From: UBA937 sp031549725
GTDB taxonomy: Bacteria > Spirochaetota > Spirochaetia > Treponematales > Breznakiellaceae
Length of the DNA: 64,000 bases
Assembly (NCBI GenBank): GCA_031549725.1
Contig: JAVBPH010000046.1
Location: 1 to 64,000 of the forward strand
Reading direction: 5' to 3'
The notes under the pieces were generated by a model. It ran no database searches. It was not told the origin of the DNA and saw nothing but the letters and a program-made list of their open reading frames with translations. Of the stretch, positions 8,182 to 15,838 are shown one piece after another; position 1 is the first letter of the stretch, and every line of letters begins with the position of its first letter. Made by a program: the position numbers and the translations under genes.

Positions 8182-10485
8182 GTGATAAAAACGGATTTTC
8201 CTGATACGGATAAATGGCCTGCATTCATTGTCCCCTGGGATGATACAAGCGAGGGCCCGACGGACATGTCCTTTCTGCTGCATAAACCTGCCGGTACTCA
8301 CGGCTTTATCCAGGCCAGGGACGGACATTTTTATCTTTCCACCGGCGCCAGATGGAAAATCTGGGGACAAAATATGACCTTAAATGCTCCCCTCCCGCCG
8401 ACGGAAGCCGCCAGGATCATTGCCGGAAGAATGGCAAAATATGGAATCAACTGTATCAGGCTGCACCACATTGACCACCGGTGGCCCGAGGGAATTCTTA
8501 TCCGCCATTCATCGGGAACCGCAGCGCCCCTGGGCAGGGATATGGGAGTCCCCTGGGACGGCCGGTCCGAATCGACCAGATTCCTGGATCCGGAAGCCAT
8601 GAACCGGCTCGATTGGTTTATACACTGCTGCAAGGAAGAAGGAATCTACATCGATCTTAATCTGAATGTTTCCCGGATCTTTACAGCGGAGGATGGCGTA
8701 AAAGATTCTGATACTATTGGGTTTGCCAAGGCGGTAACCTATTTCGACCGGAGGTTAATCCAACTTCAGAAAGAATATGCCCGGCAATTATTGACCCATT
8801 TGAATCCATTTACCGGGCTGCGTTACGCCGATGATCCCGGTATAGCACTGGTGGAAATCCTCAATGAGAACAGTCTTCTTGCATTCTGGATGAGGAATAA
8901 ATTAAACGGCCAAGTCAAGCTGGGACAAACCTGGGGAACTATTCCATCATCATATATCGATGACTTGAACCGTCTATGGAATATGTATCTTCAGCGGAAG
9001 TACCCCACCAGAAGTTCCATGGAGAAAGCCTGGGGGCAGGATCTGGAATCCGGCGAAAATCATCTTGAAGGAACCGTCCGGCGATTAGTTTGTTCCGAGG
9101 CAGGGTCGGTATCATCCATTCGTTTCACCGATGAAGCTGCCTTTTACCAGGAGATCGAACAAAACTTTTTTAAGGAAATGAAACAGTACCTGAAGGAAGA
9201 GCTGGGATGCGGCCAATTGATTGTGGGTACCTCCGACTGCTTTTCCGATGTGGGGGGATTGGCTTTAACCGAATCCCAAACAGAAACGGATGTGATTGAC
9301 GGTCACGCCTATTGGAATTCCTACTGGGATACTCCGAACCTTAGAAGAAATGAACGAAGCGCAAAAGACTGGTATAAGGACTGGCATCTTACCATGAATG
9401 CCATGGTGGATCATCCCGAAAAATCCCTGCCGGTCCGGTTGTCCAGGAATATTACCGCGGGGAAACCGTTTATTGTTTCGGAAATCAATGAACATTTTCC
9501 AAGTCCCTTTGCCTGCGAATGCCTTCCGGTCAACACCGCCTATGCACTTTTGCAGGATTGGGATGGTATATTCTGGTTCGGGTATGCCGGAGGTGATTGG
9601 GAAGGAGTTTTTCATTTTGATGAACATATGCCCAGGGAACTTCAACTATTAAAAACCCAGGCTGTTACCAGGTTCGAATGGATGTGCAGCGATCCACTAA
9701 AAATGATTCAAAGCGCCCAATGTGCACTAATGTTTTTACGGGGGGATCTTTCCCGGGCAAAAAAAACCATCCGCAGAAACATCAGCCGGACATCTGTACT
9801 GGAGGATTGCAGAAGCCAGCTTTCCAATCATTTTACTCCCTACGGCTTTTCACCCCTTTCCCCGCTCTACAGTCTGATCCACCGAATCCAGATAGACTGT
9901 TTTCATGCTGAAAAAGACCGGATTATTCCGGATATCCCCGTAAATCTGAAAATTGATAATGAAAAACCAATTTGTTTTGAAAGCGACACCGGAGAAATTA
10001 TATGGCACAACGAGAAAAAATATTCCCATGTGATCATTTCTTCAGAAAAACAGCTGGGCTATGTGGGATACAAAAAAAACATAGAAACCTCCCGTTTCAT
10101 ATATGAAACGGTAAGATTTTTTTCCAGCCTGCTCCTTTCAAGCCTGGACGGAAAGAACATCGAATCATCCGAAAGCATCCTCTGTGTTGCATGTTCCATG
10201 GTAGCCAACACAGGAATGAACCTGAGGACAATACAAACTCCATCAGGTGAAGCCTGTACTATCGGAAATGAATGGGGACAGCCCCCTACCAGGGTTGAAC
10301 CAGGGTTAGGCCGGATCATCCTAAAACAAATAAAACCTGGTAAATCCTATGCAATTCAACCCCTGGACGGCAGGGGACAGCCGCTGGGCTTGGCAACATC
10401 CCTATCATTCGGTGAAAAAGGATTGGTTATCGATTTAAAAGAAAAATACGAAACCATCGCTTACCATATAAAAGCAGAGAAATAG
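8182..10485 (+). CDS. Glycoside hydrolase-like protein (clan GH-A TIM barrel)
   Basis: A 767-residue protein with a (beta/alpha)8 glycosidase N-terminal half. Asn228-Glu229 (EILNENS) matches the clan GH-A acid/base motif and Glu434 (IVSEINEH) matches the strand-7 nucleophile. Residues about 500-767 are a beta-rich accessory region of unknown role. No signal peptide is present, so it probably acts in the cytoplasm on imported oligosaccharides. Start is GTG behind GAGGTAA. It is co-directional with the aldolase gene and divergent from the sugar operon. The GH family (GH5, GH42 or other) cannot be set without a search. Confidence 0.75.
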   Translation: MIKTDFPDTDKWPAFIVPWDDTSEGPTDMSFLLHKPAGTHGFIQARDGHFYLSTGARWKIWGQNMTLNAPLPPTEAARIIAGRMAKYGINCIRLHHIDHRWPEGILIRHSSGTAAPLGRDMGVPWDGRSESTRFLDPEAMNRLDWFIHCCKEEGIYIDLNLNVSRIFTAEDGVKDSDTIGFAKAVTYFDRRLIQLQKEYARQLLTHLNPFTGLRYADDPGIALVEILNENSLLAFWMRNKLNGQVKLGQTWGTIPSSYIDDLNRLWNMYLQRKYPTRSSMEKAWGQDLESGENHLEGTVRRLVCSEAGSVSSIRFTDEAAFYQEIEQNFFKEMKQYLKEELGCGQLIVGTSDCFSDVGGLALTESQTETDVIDGHAYWNSYWDTPNLRRNERSAKDWYKDWHLTMNAMVDHPEKSLPVRLSRNITAGKPFIVSEINEHFPSPFACECLPVNTAYALLQDWDGIFWFGYAGGDWEGVFHFDEHMPRELQLLKTQAVTRFEWMCSDPLKMIQSAQCALMFLRGDLSRAKKTIRRNISRTSVLEDCRSQLSNHFTPYGFSPLSPLYSLIHRIQIDCFHAEKDRIIPDIPVNLKIDNEKPICFESDTGEIIWHNEKKYSHVIISSEKQLGYVGYKKNIETSRFIYETVRFFSSLLLSSLDGKNIESSESILCVACSMVANTGMNLRTIQTPSGEACTIGNEWGQPPTRVEPGLGRIILKQIKPGKSYAIQPLDGRGQPLGLATSLSFGEKGLVIDLKEKYETIAYHIKAEK

Positions 10486-10494
10486 GAGGAACAA

Positions 10495-11289
10495 ATGAAA
10501 AGGAATACCCTAAGGGAAAAACTCAATGCTGGAATACCCACCCTGGGAACCAGAATACAAAGTACCTGGGCATCCATCACGGAAATCATCGGTTATAGTG
10601 AGGCTTTTGATTACGTTGAATTTCTGGCGGAGTATGCCCCTTTTACACCCTTTGATCTGGAAAACATTGGCAGGGCCATTGAACTTTTCCCCCATTTTTC
10701 AGGGATGATCAAAATACCCCAACAGTCCAGGTTCGAATTGGCCCTGCGGGGAATGAACGCGGGGATTCAGAATATGCTCTTTGCGGATATCAGAACCCCC
10801 GCGGATGCCAGGGAGTGTACGGATGCGGTCAGGGCGGAATCTCCCTGTGCCGGCGGTCAGCATGGGGTGGGTCACGGCAGGGATTCGGAAATCGTCCGGG
10901 AAATTGGTTCCCCGGCATTTCTCCAGTCAACCAAGGATTCGGTCATTGCCATTATGATAGAGAAAAAGGAAGCCATAGAAAACCTGGAAGCCATTCTGGA
11001 TGTTCCCGGAATCGATATGGTTCAATTCGGGCCAGGGGATTATTCCATGAGTATTGGACAAACCGGAAACCGGAACCATCCGGCGGTTAGGGAGGCCGAG
11101 GAATACATGATTGCCACCGCCCTGAAAAAAAATATTATCCCCAGAGCGGAAATTCCTGCGCCGGATGCTGCGGAAAAATACTTAAACCTGGGGGTAAAAC
11201 ATTTCTGCATGCAGACAGACACGGTTATTCTTTATAACTGGTATAAAAAAGAAGGGAAAACCATGAAGGAAATTCTTGGAAAGATATAA
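10495..11289 (+). CDS. HpcH/HpaI family aldolase
   Basis: A 264-residue class II, metal-dependent pyruvate/keto-acid aldolase-like barrel (2-dehydro-3-deoxy-sugar acid aldolases, 4-hydroxy-2-oxoheptanedioate aldolase, malyl-CoA lyase kin). The metal/phosphate block IDMVQFGPGDYS and an upstream glutamate in IEKKEAIENLE are visible. AGGAGG precedes the ATG and it starts nine bases after the glycosidase stop, so the two are one operon. Expected role: cleaving a keto-deoxy sugar acid to pyruvate plus an aldehyde that the neighbouring dehydrogenases could reduce. The product assignment is inference. Confidence 0.8.
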   Translation: MKRNTLREKLNAGIPTLGTRIQSTWASITEIIGYSEAFDYVEFLAEYAPFTPFDLENIGRAIELFPHFSGMIKIPQQSRFELALRGMNAGIQNMLFADIRTPADARECTDAVRAESPCAGGQHGVGHGRDSEIVREIGSPAFLQSTKDSVIAIMIEKKEAIENLEAILDVPGIDMVQFGPGDYSMSIGQTGNRNHPAVREAEEYMIATALKKNIIPRAEIPAPDAAEKYLNLGVKHFCMQTDTVILYNWYKKEGKTMKEILGKI

Positions 11290-11310
11290 TACCTGTCATT
11301 TGAATACTTC

Positions 11311-11339
11311 ACCCCAGGAATTTATCCTGGGGTTTTTTA
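11311..11339 (+). terminator. Rho-independent terminator after the aldolase gene
   Basis: ACCCCAGGA, a short loop and TCCTGGGGT, followed by a T run, 21 bases downstream of the aldolase stop codon. Confidence 0.88.
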
Positions 11340-11372
11340 TGTCCTATGAGACAGATACAATTAACAAAAGGG

Positions 11373-11402
11373 AACTTCTAAAAACTGAAGTTTTTAGAAG
11401 TT
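11373..11402. repeat. Family D perfect palindrome, copy D1
   Basis: AACTTCTAAAAACT and its exact complement separated by only GA (14-bp arms). An identical palindrome is at 20733-20762, and a remnant of one arm follows repeat A2. Confidence 0.85.
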
Positions 11403-11441
11403 ATTTCATAAATAGTTTATCAAAGCATATCTTCCGCCGCA

Positions 11442-11509
11442 GGTGGTTTCGAGGGCCTCAACCACCGGGAATCCCTGGCCGCTGAGGTTACCTGTACCGG
11501 GATTCCCGG
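11442..11509. other. Two hairpins in the convergent intergenic region
   Basis: GGTGGTT/AACCACC (11442-11466) and CCGGGAATCCC/GGGATTCCCGG (11465-11509) overlap by two bases. They lie between the aldolase terminator and the 3' end of the leftward ABC transporter operon, and could end or stabilise its transcript, although no long T run follows on the minus strand. Bases 11510-11618 show nothing else. Confidence 0.55.
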
Positions 11510-11618
11510 AACATCAAAGGACCAAAGAAACGTATAACGGCCAGTCTTGACAGGCTGCAGGGACTATAAACATGCATGTGTAATATATTTCATCCTCTTC
11601 AACATTGAAAAGAATTCC

Positions 11619-12491
11619 CTATCCCTTAATCCCTGTCATGGCTATTCCTTTGACAAAATGTTTCTGGCAAACCAGGAACACCAAAATATTTGGAATCATT
11701 GCCAGAACCGCCATGGCTATAATCTGGTTCCAGTTCACCATATTGGTGCTGGTATCCAATGTCATTTTCAATCCCAGGGAAATTGGAAATTTTTTCACCG
11801 AGTTAATATATATCAGGGGATTGATAAAATCATTCCAGGTCCACATAAACTGGAATATTGCCGTTGAAAGCAAGGCCGATTTTGAAAGGGGCAGCAGAAT
11901 TTTCCAGAACACACAAAAGGAACCGGCGCCGTCAACAAAGGCGGATTCATCATACTCCTTCGGAACTCCCCGGAAAAATTGTACAAACAGAAAAATAAAA
12001 AATGAATTGTTTGCCATCAATGCCGGAATAGTAAAGGGATAATAGGTGTTAATCCAATTGAAACTCCTGAACAGAATAAACCGGGGAATAATCAGTACCG
12101 TGGAAGGGATCATCAGTCCGGATATCATCAGGGCAAAAAGAATTTTGCGGAGGGGGAAATTAAACCGGGAGAATCCGAATCCTACTACGCTGGAAGACAA
12201 CAAAGTAAATATTACCACCTGGGAAACCAAAATAAGGGAATTTGCATAAAACCTGCTGAAGGGAACCTGGCTTGAGGCGGTCCATCCCTTTATATATGCA
12301 TTAATGCTGAAATGCTCGGGAAGTATTTTCAGAGTTCCGAATATTTCATTGTTCTCCTTAAAGGAAGCAAAAAACAGCCAAATCAAGGGAAAAATCATAG
12401 CCAGAGCAAACAGGGTTATAATAATGTATGTAACGCCTTTTCCGGCGATTCTCTTAAAAGTTAATTTTCTAGACATTGTTGCCCTCATCAT
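11619..12491 (-). CDS. Sugar ABC transporter permease (MalG-type)
   Basis: A 290-residue inner-membrane permease with about six hydrophobic segments, starting near residue 17. The binding-protein-dependent transport EAA loop is visible as the block ESAFVDGAGS followed by WKILLPLSK, which docks the ATPase. It overlaps the partner permease gene by 23 bases. No ATPase gene lies in this cluster, so a shared MsmK-type ATPase encoded elsewhere is expected, as is common for CUT1 importers. It imports a mono- or oligosaccharide, plausibly the substrate of the adjacent catabolic genes. Confidence 0.9.
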   Translation of the reverse strand: MMRATMSRKLTFKRIAGKGVTYIIITLFALAMIFPLIWLFFASFKENNEIFGTLKILPEHFSINAYIKGWTASSQVPFSRFYANSLILVSQVVIFTLLSSSVVGFGFSRFNFPLRKILFALMISGLMIPSTVLIIPRFILFRSFNWINTYYPFTIPALMANNSFFIFLFVQFFRGVPKEYDESAFVDGAGSFCVFWKILLPLSKSALLSTAIFQFMWTWNDFINPLIYINSVKKFPISLGLKMTLDTSTNMVNWNQIIAMAVLAMIPNILVFLVCQKHFVKGIAMTGIKG

Positions 12492-13374
12492 ATACCCAGA
12501 ACCTGGAAGTTTTAAAAATGATAATAGTCAGCGCCACAATAATAAGCACCAAAATCCATGAAAGGGCTGAGGCATATCCCAATTTGGAAAACCTGAATGC
12601 ATCCTCCCATACTTTAAAGCCAAACAGATACGTTGCTTTCAGAGGGCCCCCGTTGGTTATGACAAAGGCTTCAGTAAAATGCTGAAGTGATTGGATCATC
12701 TGCATCAGCAGGTTAAAGAAGATAATAGGCGTAATCAAAGGAATAGTGATATGAATAAATGTGCTGATCCGTTTTGCCCCGTCCACCATGGCCGCTTCGT
12801 ATAAATCCTGGGGAACATTTTTAAGGGCCGCCAGAAAAATGACCATGGATGATCCAAACTGCCATACCTGCAGAAGGGCTATGGTATTCAGGGCCATGTT
12901 CGGTCCCAGCCAATTTACCGCCGGAATACCTATGAACGAAAACAGGTAATTGATATATCCATCCTGCATAAACAGGAATTTCCAGATGATTGAAATAACC
13001 ACACTGCCCCCAAGAATTGAGGGTAAATAAAACATGAGCCGGTAAAATGTAAGTCCCCTGATATTTGCAGTCAGAATTAGGGCGATTATTAATGCAAAAC
13101 CAACCTTTACAGGTACTGAAACAAAAGTATAGTAAAGGGTAACCTTGAGCGATTGGTAAAAAGTTTCATCCTGGGTAAACATGAATTTAAAATTATCAAA
13201 TCCAATGAATTTAGGCTGGTTGAGCAGTTTAAGATCGGTGAATGAATAACAAAGGCTGGTCAGAATCGGGATAATATTGAACAGCAGGAATCCGATCACC
13301 CAGGGCATCACATACCAGAAACCTCTTCTCTGGAACTGTTTAATTGTAAGACCGCGTTTGGAAAAAAGTTTCAT
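12469..13374 (-). CDS. Sugar ABC transporter permease (MalF/UgpA-type)
   Basis: A 301-residue permease with six predicted membrane helices and the EAA loop as YEAAMVDGAKR, followed by the ITIPL block. It pairs with the MalG-type permease downstream (23-base overlap). About 150 bases containing two stable hairpins separate it from the solute-binding protein gene upstream, a layout that often keeps the binding protein in excess over the membrane subunits. Assignment to the CUT1 family is confident; the sugar is unknown. Confidence 0.9.
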   Translation of the reverse strand: MKLFSKRGLTIKQFQRRGFWYVMPWVIGFLLFNIIPILTSLCYSFTDLKLLNQPKFIGFDNFKFMFTQDETFYQSLKVTLYYTFVSVPVKVGFALIIALILTANIRGLTFYRLMFYLPSILGGSVVISIIWKFLFMQDGYINYLFSFIGIPAVNWLGPNMALNTIALLQVWQFGSSMVIFLAALKNVPQDLYEAAMVDGAKRISTFIHITIPLITPIIFFNLLMQMIQSLQHFTEAFVITNGGPLKATYLFGFKVWEDAFRFSKLGYASALSWILVLIIVALTIIIFKTSRFWVYDEGNNV

Positions 13375-13408
13375 AGTTTAATCCTTACCGTTAAGGGGTT
13401 CCATGTCA

Positions 13409-13513
13409 GGCATCCTTCACGGAATATGGGATGCCCGGCACAAAAATCCCTAACAGGACCTTGTATCCCGTTTCACGGATATTTTTTTGCCGTCATGTTT
13501 ACCATGACGGCAA
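13409..13513 (-). other. Tandem hairpins between binding-protein and permease genes
   Basis: GGCATCC/GGATGCC arms at 13409-13435 and an 11-bp perfect stem TTGCCGTCATG/CATGACGGCAA at 13487-13513. In the direction of the operon the second hairpin is followed by A's, not T's, so it is not an intrinsic terminator for these genes. It may protect the 3' end of the binding-protein message. Confidence 0.65.
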
Positions 13514-13523
13514 TTTTCAAAAC

Positions 13524-14810
13524 TCAGAATTCCGCCAGTTTGGCATCCAATTTTTTGATTGCCTCCGCAGCAGCCTGGGCCGGGGTTGATACCCGGTATC
13601 CTACGGATTCAACCGCCGAAATCAGGATGTCCTGGATTTCCGCATCGTAAAAAATAACATTAAAGGGTTTTCCGATATTTGCTAAAGAACGGTTTACCGC
13701 TTCGTTCAGGACCGGATCAAGTTCTCCCCGGCTTTCCAGAAGTTTCCGGGCGCTGTCCACTGCGGGAACGGAACGCTGCAAACCAAGGGCAATTTGCGCA
13801 TCAGGATTGTTGAAGAAATAATCAACAAACAGTGCGGCTTCCTTGGCATGTTTGGTTTTTCCGTTGATACAGATGAGTTGGGCAGGCTGGACAATGATAC
13901 CGGTCTGTTTTGCATTTTCCATTATTGGAAAGAGGCCTGTGGACACCTGGAATTTTCCCTTGCTGTTTGCCTGGGCGCTGGCAATATGGGTGGTAAAGTT
14001 GAGGTACATAACCACCTTGCCATTGAGCCAAAGAGGATTTTCCATTTGGTTTACATTATGGATTGCGCTCTGTTCAAAGGGAACCATAACACCGGAAACA
14101 ATAAGATCATTAATGTATGTCAGAACTTCCCTTAGATCTGCTTCTGAAAAATCCCGTTTATTTTTATCGGTGAACAATCCCCTGCCGGTCCGCTGGCTGA
14201 TATAATCGTTGACTATATGGATTGCCACCTGCATGGGGTCTAAAAGAATCATGTAAGAATCGGGATTGCTGCTTTTCAGTTTCAGACCATATGTCTTAAT
14301 ATCGTTCCAGGTCATGGGCTTGTCCAAGGGAATTCCAGCTTTTTGCATAAGAGTGGCATTGAATATACTGGTTTGTCCGTTGGTACCCGTAGGAAGCCCA
14401 ATGATTTTTCCGTTGACGCTCCCCCAGTTCTCAATAAACTTCATATCAAAGCCGTTCAGGTTGATCGCGAGTTTTGATATATCATAAAAAACATCTCCCT
14501 GGGATACGATACCGGGCATTTCCTTCACATCGGTCTGCATAATGTCCGGCGCAGAGTTTCCTGCAATCTGGGTTTTCAGTTTTGTATGATACCCGTCCCA
14601 TCCCTGGTATTCAGGTTCAATTTTAATACCGGGATGGGCAGCCTCAAATTTTTCAATGGCTGCCAGGGTTGCGTTATGACGATGTTCATCTCCCCACCAG
14701 GCAAAACGTAATACCACCGTATCCTGGGCTTTCTCCTTTTGACCAGTCCCAAAAACAGCAAGGCTGCTGCAAAAAAGGACAATAATCAAGATAGCTGTTA
14801 TCTTTTTCAT
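13524..14810 (-). CDS. Extracellular sugar-binding protein of ABC transporter
   Basis: A 428-residue family 1 solute-binding protein. An N-terminal signal peptide (about residues 1-22) leads to a mature end GTGQKEK, typical of treponemal binding proteins. The mature part starts with an RFAWWGDEHRH block and continues with FEAAHPGIKIEPEYQGWDGY, the usual family opening. AGGAGG precedes the ATG. It captures a sugar outside the inner membrane and hands it to the two permeases downstream. The two-component pair at 17868-20385 is of the kind that often controls such importers. Confidence 0.9.
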   Translation of the reverse strand: MKKITAILIIVLFCSSLAVFGTGQKEKAQDTVVLRFAWWGDEHRHNATLAAIEKFEAAHPGIKIEPEYQGWDGYHTKLKTQIAGNSAPDIMQTDVKEMPGIVSQGDVFYDISKLAINLNGFDMKFIENWGSVNGKIIGLPTGTNGQTSIFNATLMQKAGIPLDKPMTWNDIKTYGLKLKSSNPDSYMILLDPMQVAIHIVNDYISQRTGRGLFTDKNKRDFSEADLREVLTYINDLIVSGVMVPFEQSAIHNVNQMENPLWLNGKVVMYLNFTTHIASAQANSKGKFQVSTGLFPIMENAKQTGIIVQPAQLICINGKTKHAKEAALFVDYFFNNPDAQIALGLQRSVPAVDSARKLLESRGELDPVLNEAVNRSLANIGKPFNVIFYDAEIQDILISAVESVGYRVSTPAQAAAEAIKKLDAKLAEF

Positions 14811-15470
14811 ATGCCATCCTCCTAAAATTTATTAATTCAGTGTATGCCCGAACCGGGGAATTCCGCAAACGATGATCGTTCCCTAATATATATCAATCAG
14901 AGCGGGGACACATCATTTCATGACAAAACATATCAGTATGTTTCCCGCAGGCGATAGATGACAAAAAACGATTTTCCCGGCTGAAACACATCAGGTAAAA
15001 GTAAAATCAGGGGTATATTAAGAATACCGGATTGTGGTTTTAATACGATACCATCAAATTGATCAGCAGTTAAGTATTATTTTTCAATTATTTTACCCCT
15101 AGAACTGCCTTAACCCGGCTATTGATTTTTAGATCCGGAACATTACATTCGAAAAAAGAAACAGATTGTTTTGTTGAACAATATTTTTTAGCTTCATTCT
15201 AGCCTCCTGTTTTTATCTGCTTCTCTTCTTTTCGGAAAACAGTTTTTTCCATTTTTATCATTAGCAAAGATTCCCTGATATCATTTACATCGGATGCGGC
15301 AAGATTTTATTTTATAAATTTACCCTTTGCAGCAATAAATATGATTATAATTTCAGTACCCCAATCCATGGAGAATCCCGGGTTTTCTTTGATTTTATCT
15401 GGAATTTTCCGGTTAGTACCTGGACAATCTTTTCATCTTTATGTATATTTTATTCCAACAGGAATAATCA
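14811..15470. other. 660-base intergenic region with divergent promoters
   Basis: Low-GC spacer between the leftward sugar importer and the rightward aro leader. A TATAAT at 15346-15351 is a candidate -10 box for the aro transcript, though I see no clear -35 box at 17 bases. A small hairpin ATTCC-AACA-GGAAT (15452-15465) covers the ribosome site of the leader peptide. An open frame from 15341 to 15571 has no recognisable product. No other structure seen. Confidence 0.4.
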
Positions 15471-15587
15471 ATGAAAGACTCCGCGGAAAAACGGACAGAT
15501 ATTATCTTCTCATCTTCAGTATATTACTTTTATTACTATCTGTTTCCTCGTTGTTCGGAGTCGGGACTTAACAGCCTGAAAAGCTGA
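15471..15587 (+). CDS. Tyr/Phe-rich leader peptide (attenuation) of the aroF-tyrA operon
   Basis: A 38-codon ORF with AGGA (15460-15463) seven bases before its ATG. Residues 17-25 read VYYFYYYLF: five Tyr and two Phe codons in eight positions (18-25), plus Phe13. No stable protein is expected; the run of Tyr/Phe codons is the hallmark of a leader whose translation senses charged tRNA-Tyr and tRNA-Phe. Its stop (UGA, 15585-15587) lies 26 bases before an intrinsic terminator. The next genes encode the first enzyme of aromatic amino acid synthesis and the Tyr-specific dehydrogenase. What I see is the ORF and codons; the sensing role is inference from the phe/trp/his leader paradigm. Confidence 0.82.
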   Translation: MKDSAEKRTDIIFSSSVYYFYYYLFPRCSESGLNSLKS

Positions 15588-15644
15588 AAAGTCCGTTAGG
15601 ACCTTGTAATCCAGGGAGACTCCGAAAGGGGTCTCCCTTTTTTT
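15477..15644 (+). promoter_or_regulatory. Transcription attenuator: alternative RNA pairings before aroF-tyrA
   Basis: Four segments can be drawn. Segment 1, GACTCCG (15477-15483), is complementary to CGGAGTC in segment 2 (15554-15562, TTCGGAGTC). Segment 2 is perfectly complementary over nine bases to segment 3 (15618-15626, GACTCCGAA). Segment 3 overlaps the 5' arm of the terminator, whose 3' arm is segment 4 (15628-15637). Between 2 and 3 lies a hairpin GGACTT...AAGTCC (15564-15594). A ribosome stalled on the Tyr codons (15522-15539) would leave segment 2 free to form 2:3 and prevent termination. A ribosome reaching the stop codon would occupy 15567-15597 and disfavour it. The geometry is inferred, not measured. 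Confidence 0.75.
15614..15644 (+). terminator. Intrinsic terminator of the aro leader
   Basis: GGGAGACTCC, GAAA tetraloop and GGGGTCTCCC form a ten-base stem including one G-T wobble, followed by seven T's. It lies upstream of aroF with no gene in between except the leader peptide, as expected of an attenuator rather than an operon end. Confidence 0.9.
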
Positions 15645-15672
15645 GTGCCCAAAAAGCGATTGATCGTTGCTT

Positions 15673-15806
15673 GGGAACCGCTGATTAAACCGGTCGCAAT
15701 ATGCGACCAATCAGTGGTTCCCTCCGCAATTCTTTGTTGCACAAAGAATTGCCTACATGAAAGAATACACTGATTAATGCTCTATGGGTATTAATCAATG
15801 TTTCCC
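15673..15806 (-). repeat. Family A three-hairpin repeat, copy A3
   Basis: A 134-bp copy in the same orientation as A2, inserted between the attenuator's terminator and the aroF ribosome site. It would be transcribed as part of the aroF leader RNA whenever the terminator is read through. TTGGGAA occurs at both ends (15671, 15807), a possible target duplication, although it partly overlaps the element. Confidence 0.9.
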
Positions 15807-15838
15807 TTGGGAAAAAACAATAGAAAGGAGTGTACAGT

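Noticed and set aside
11310..11618. A tRNA or small RNA gene in the hairpin-rich region
   Set aside because: The stems do not make a cloverleaf and no T-loop or anticodon arm can be drawn; hairpins are explained as terminator, repeat D1 and two palindromes.
13487..13513. Terminator of the sugar-binding protein gene
   Set aside because: The hairpin is strong but is followed by A's, not T's, in the direction of transcription.
15341..15571. A 76-codon frame overlapping the aro leader
   Set aside because: It has no recognisable product and no good ribosome site, while the overlapping 38-codon ORF in another frame has AGGA spacing, Tyr/Phe codons and regulatory RNA around it.
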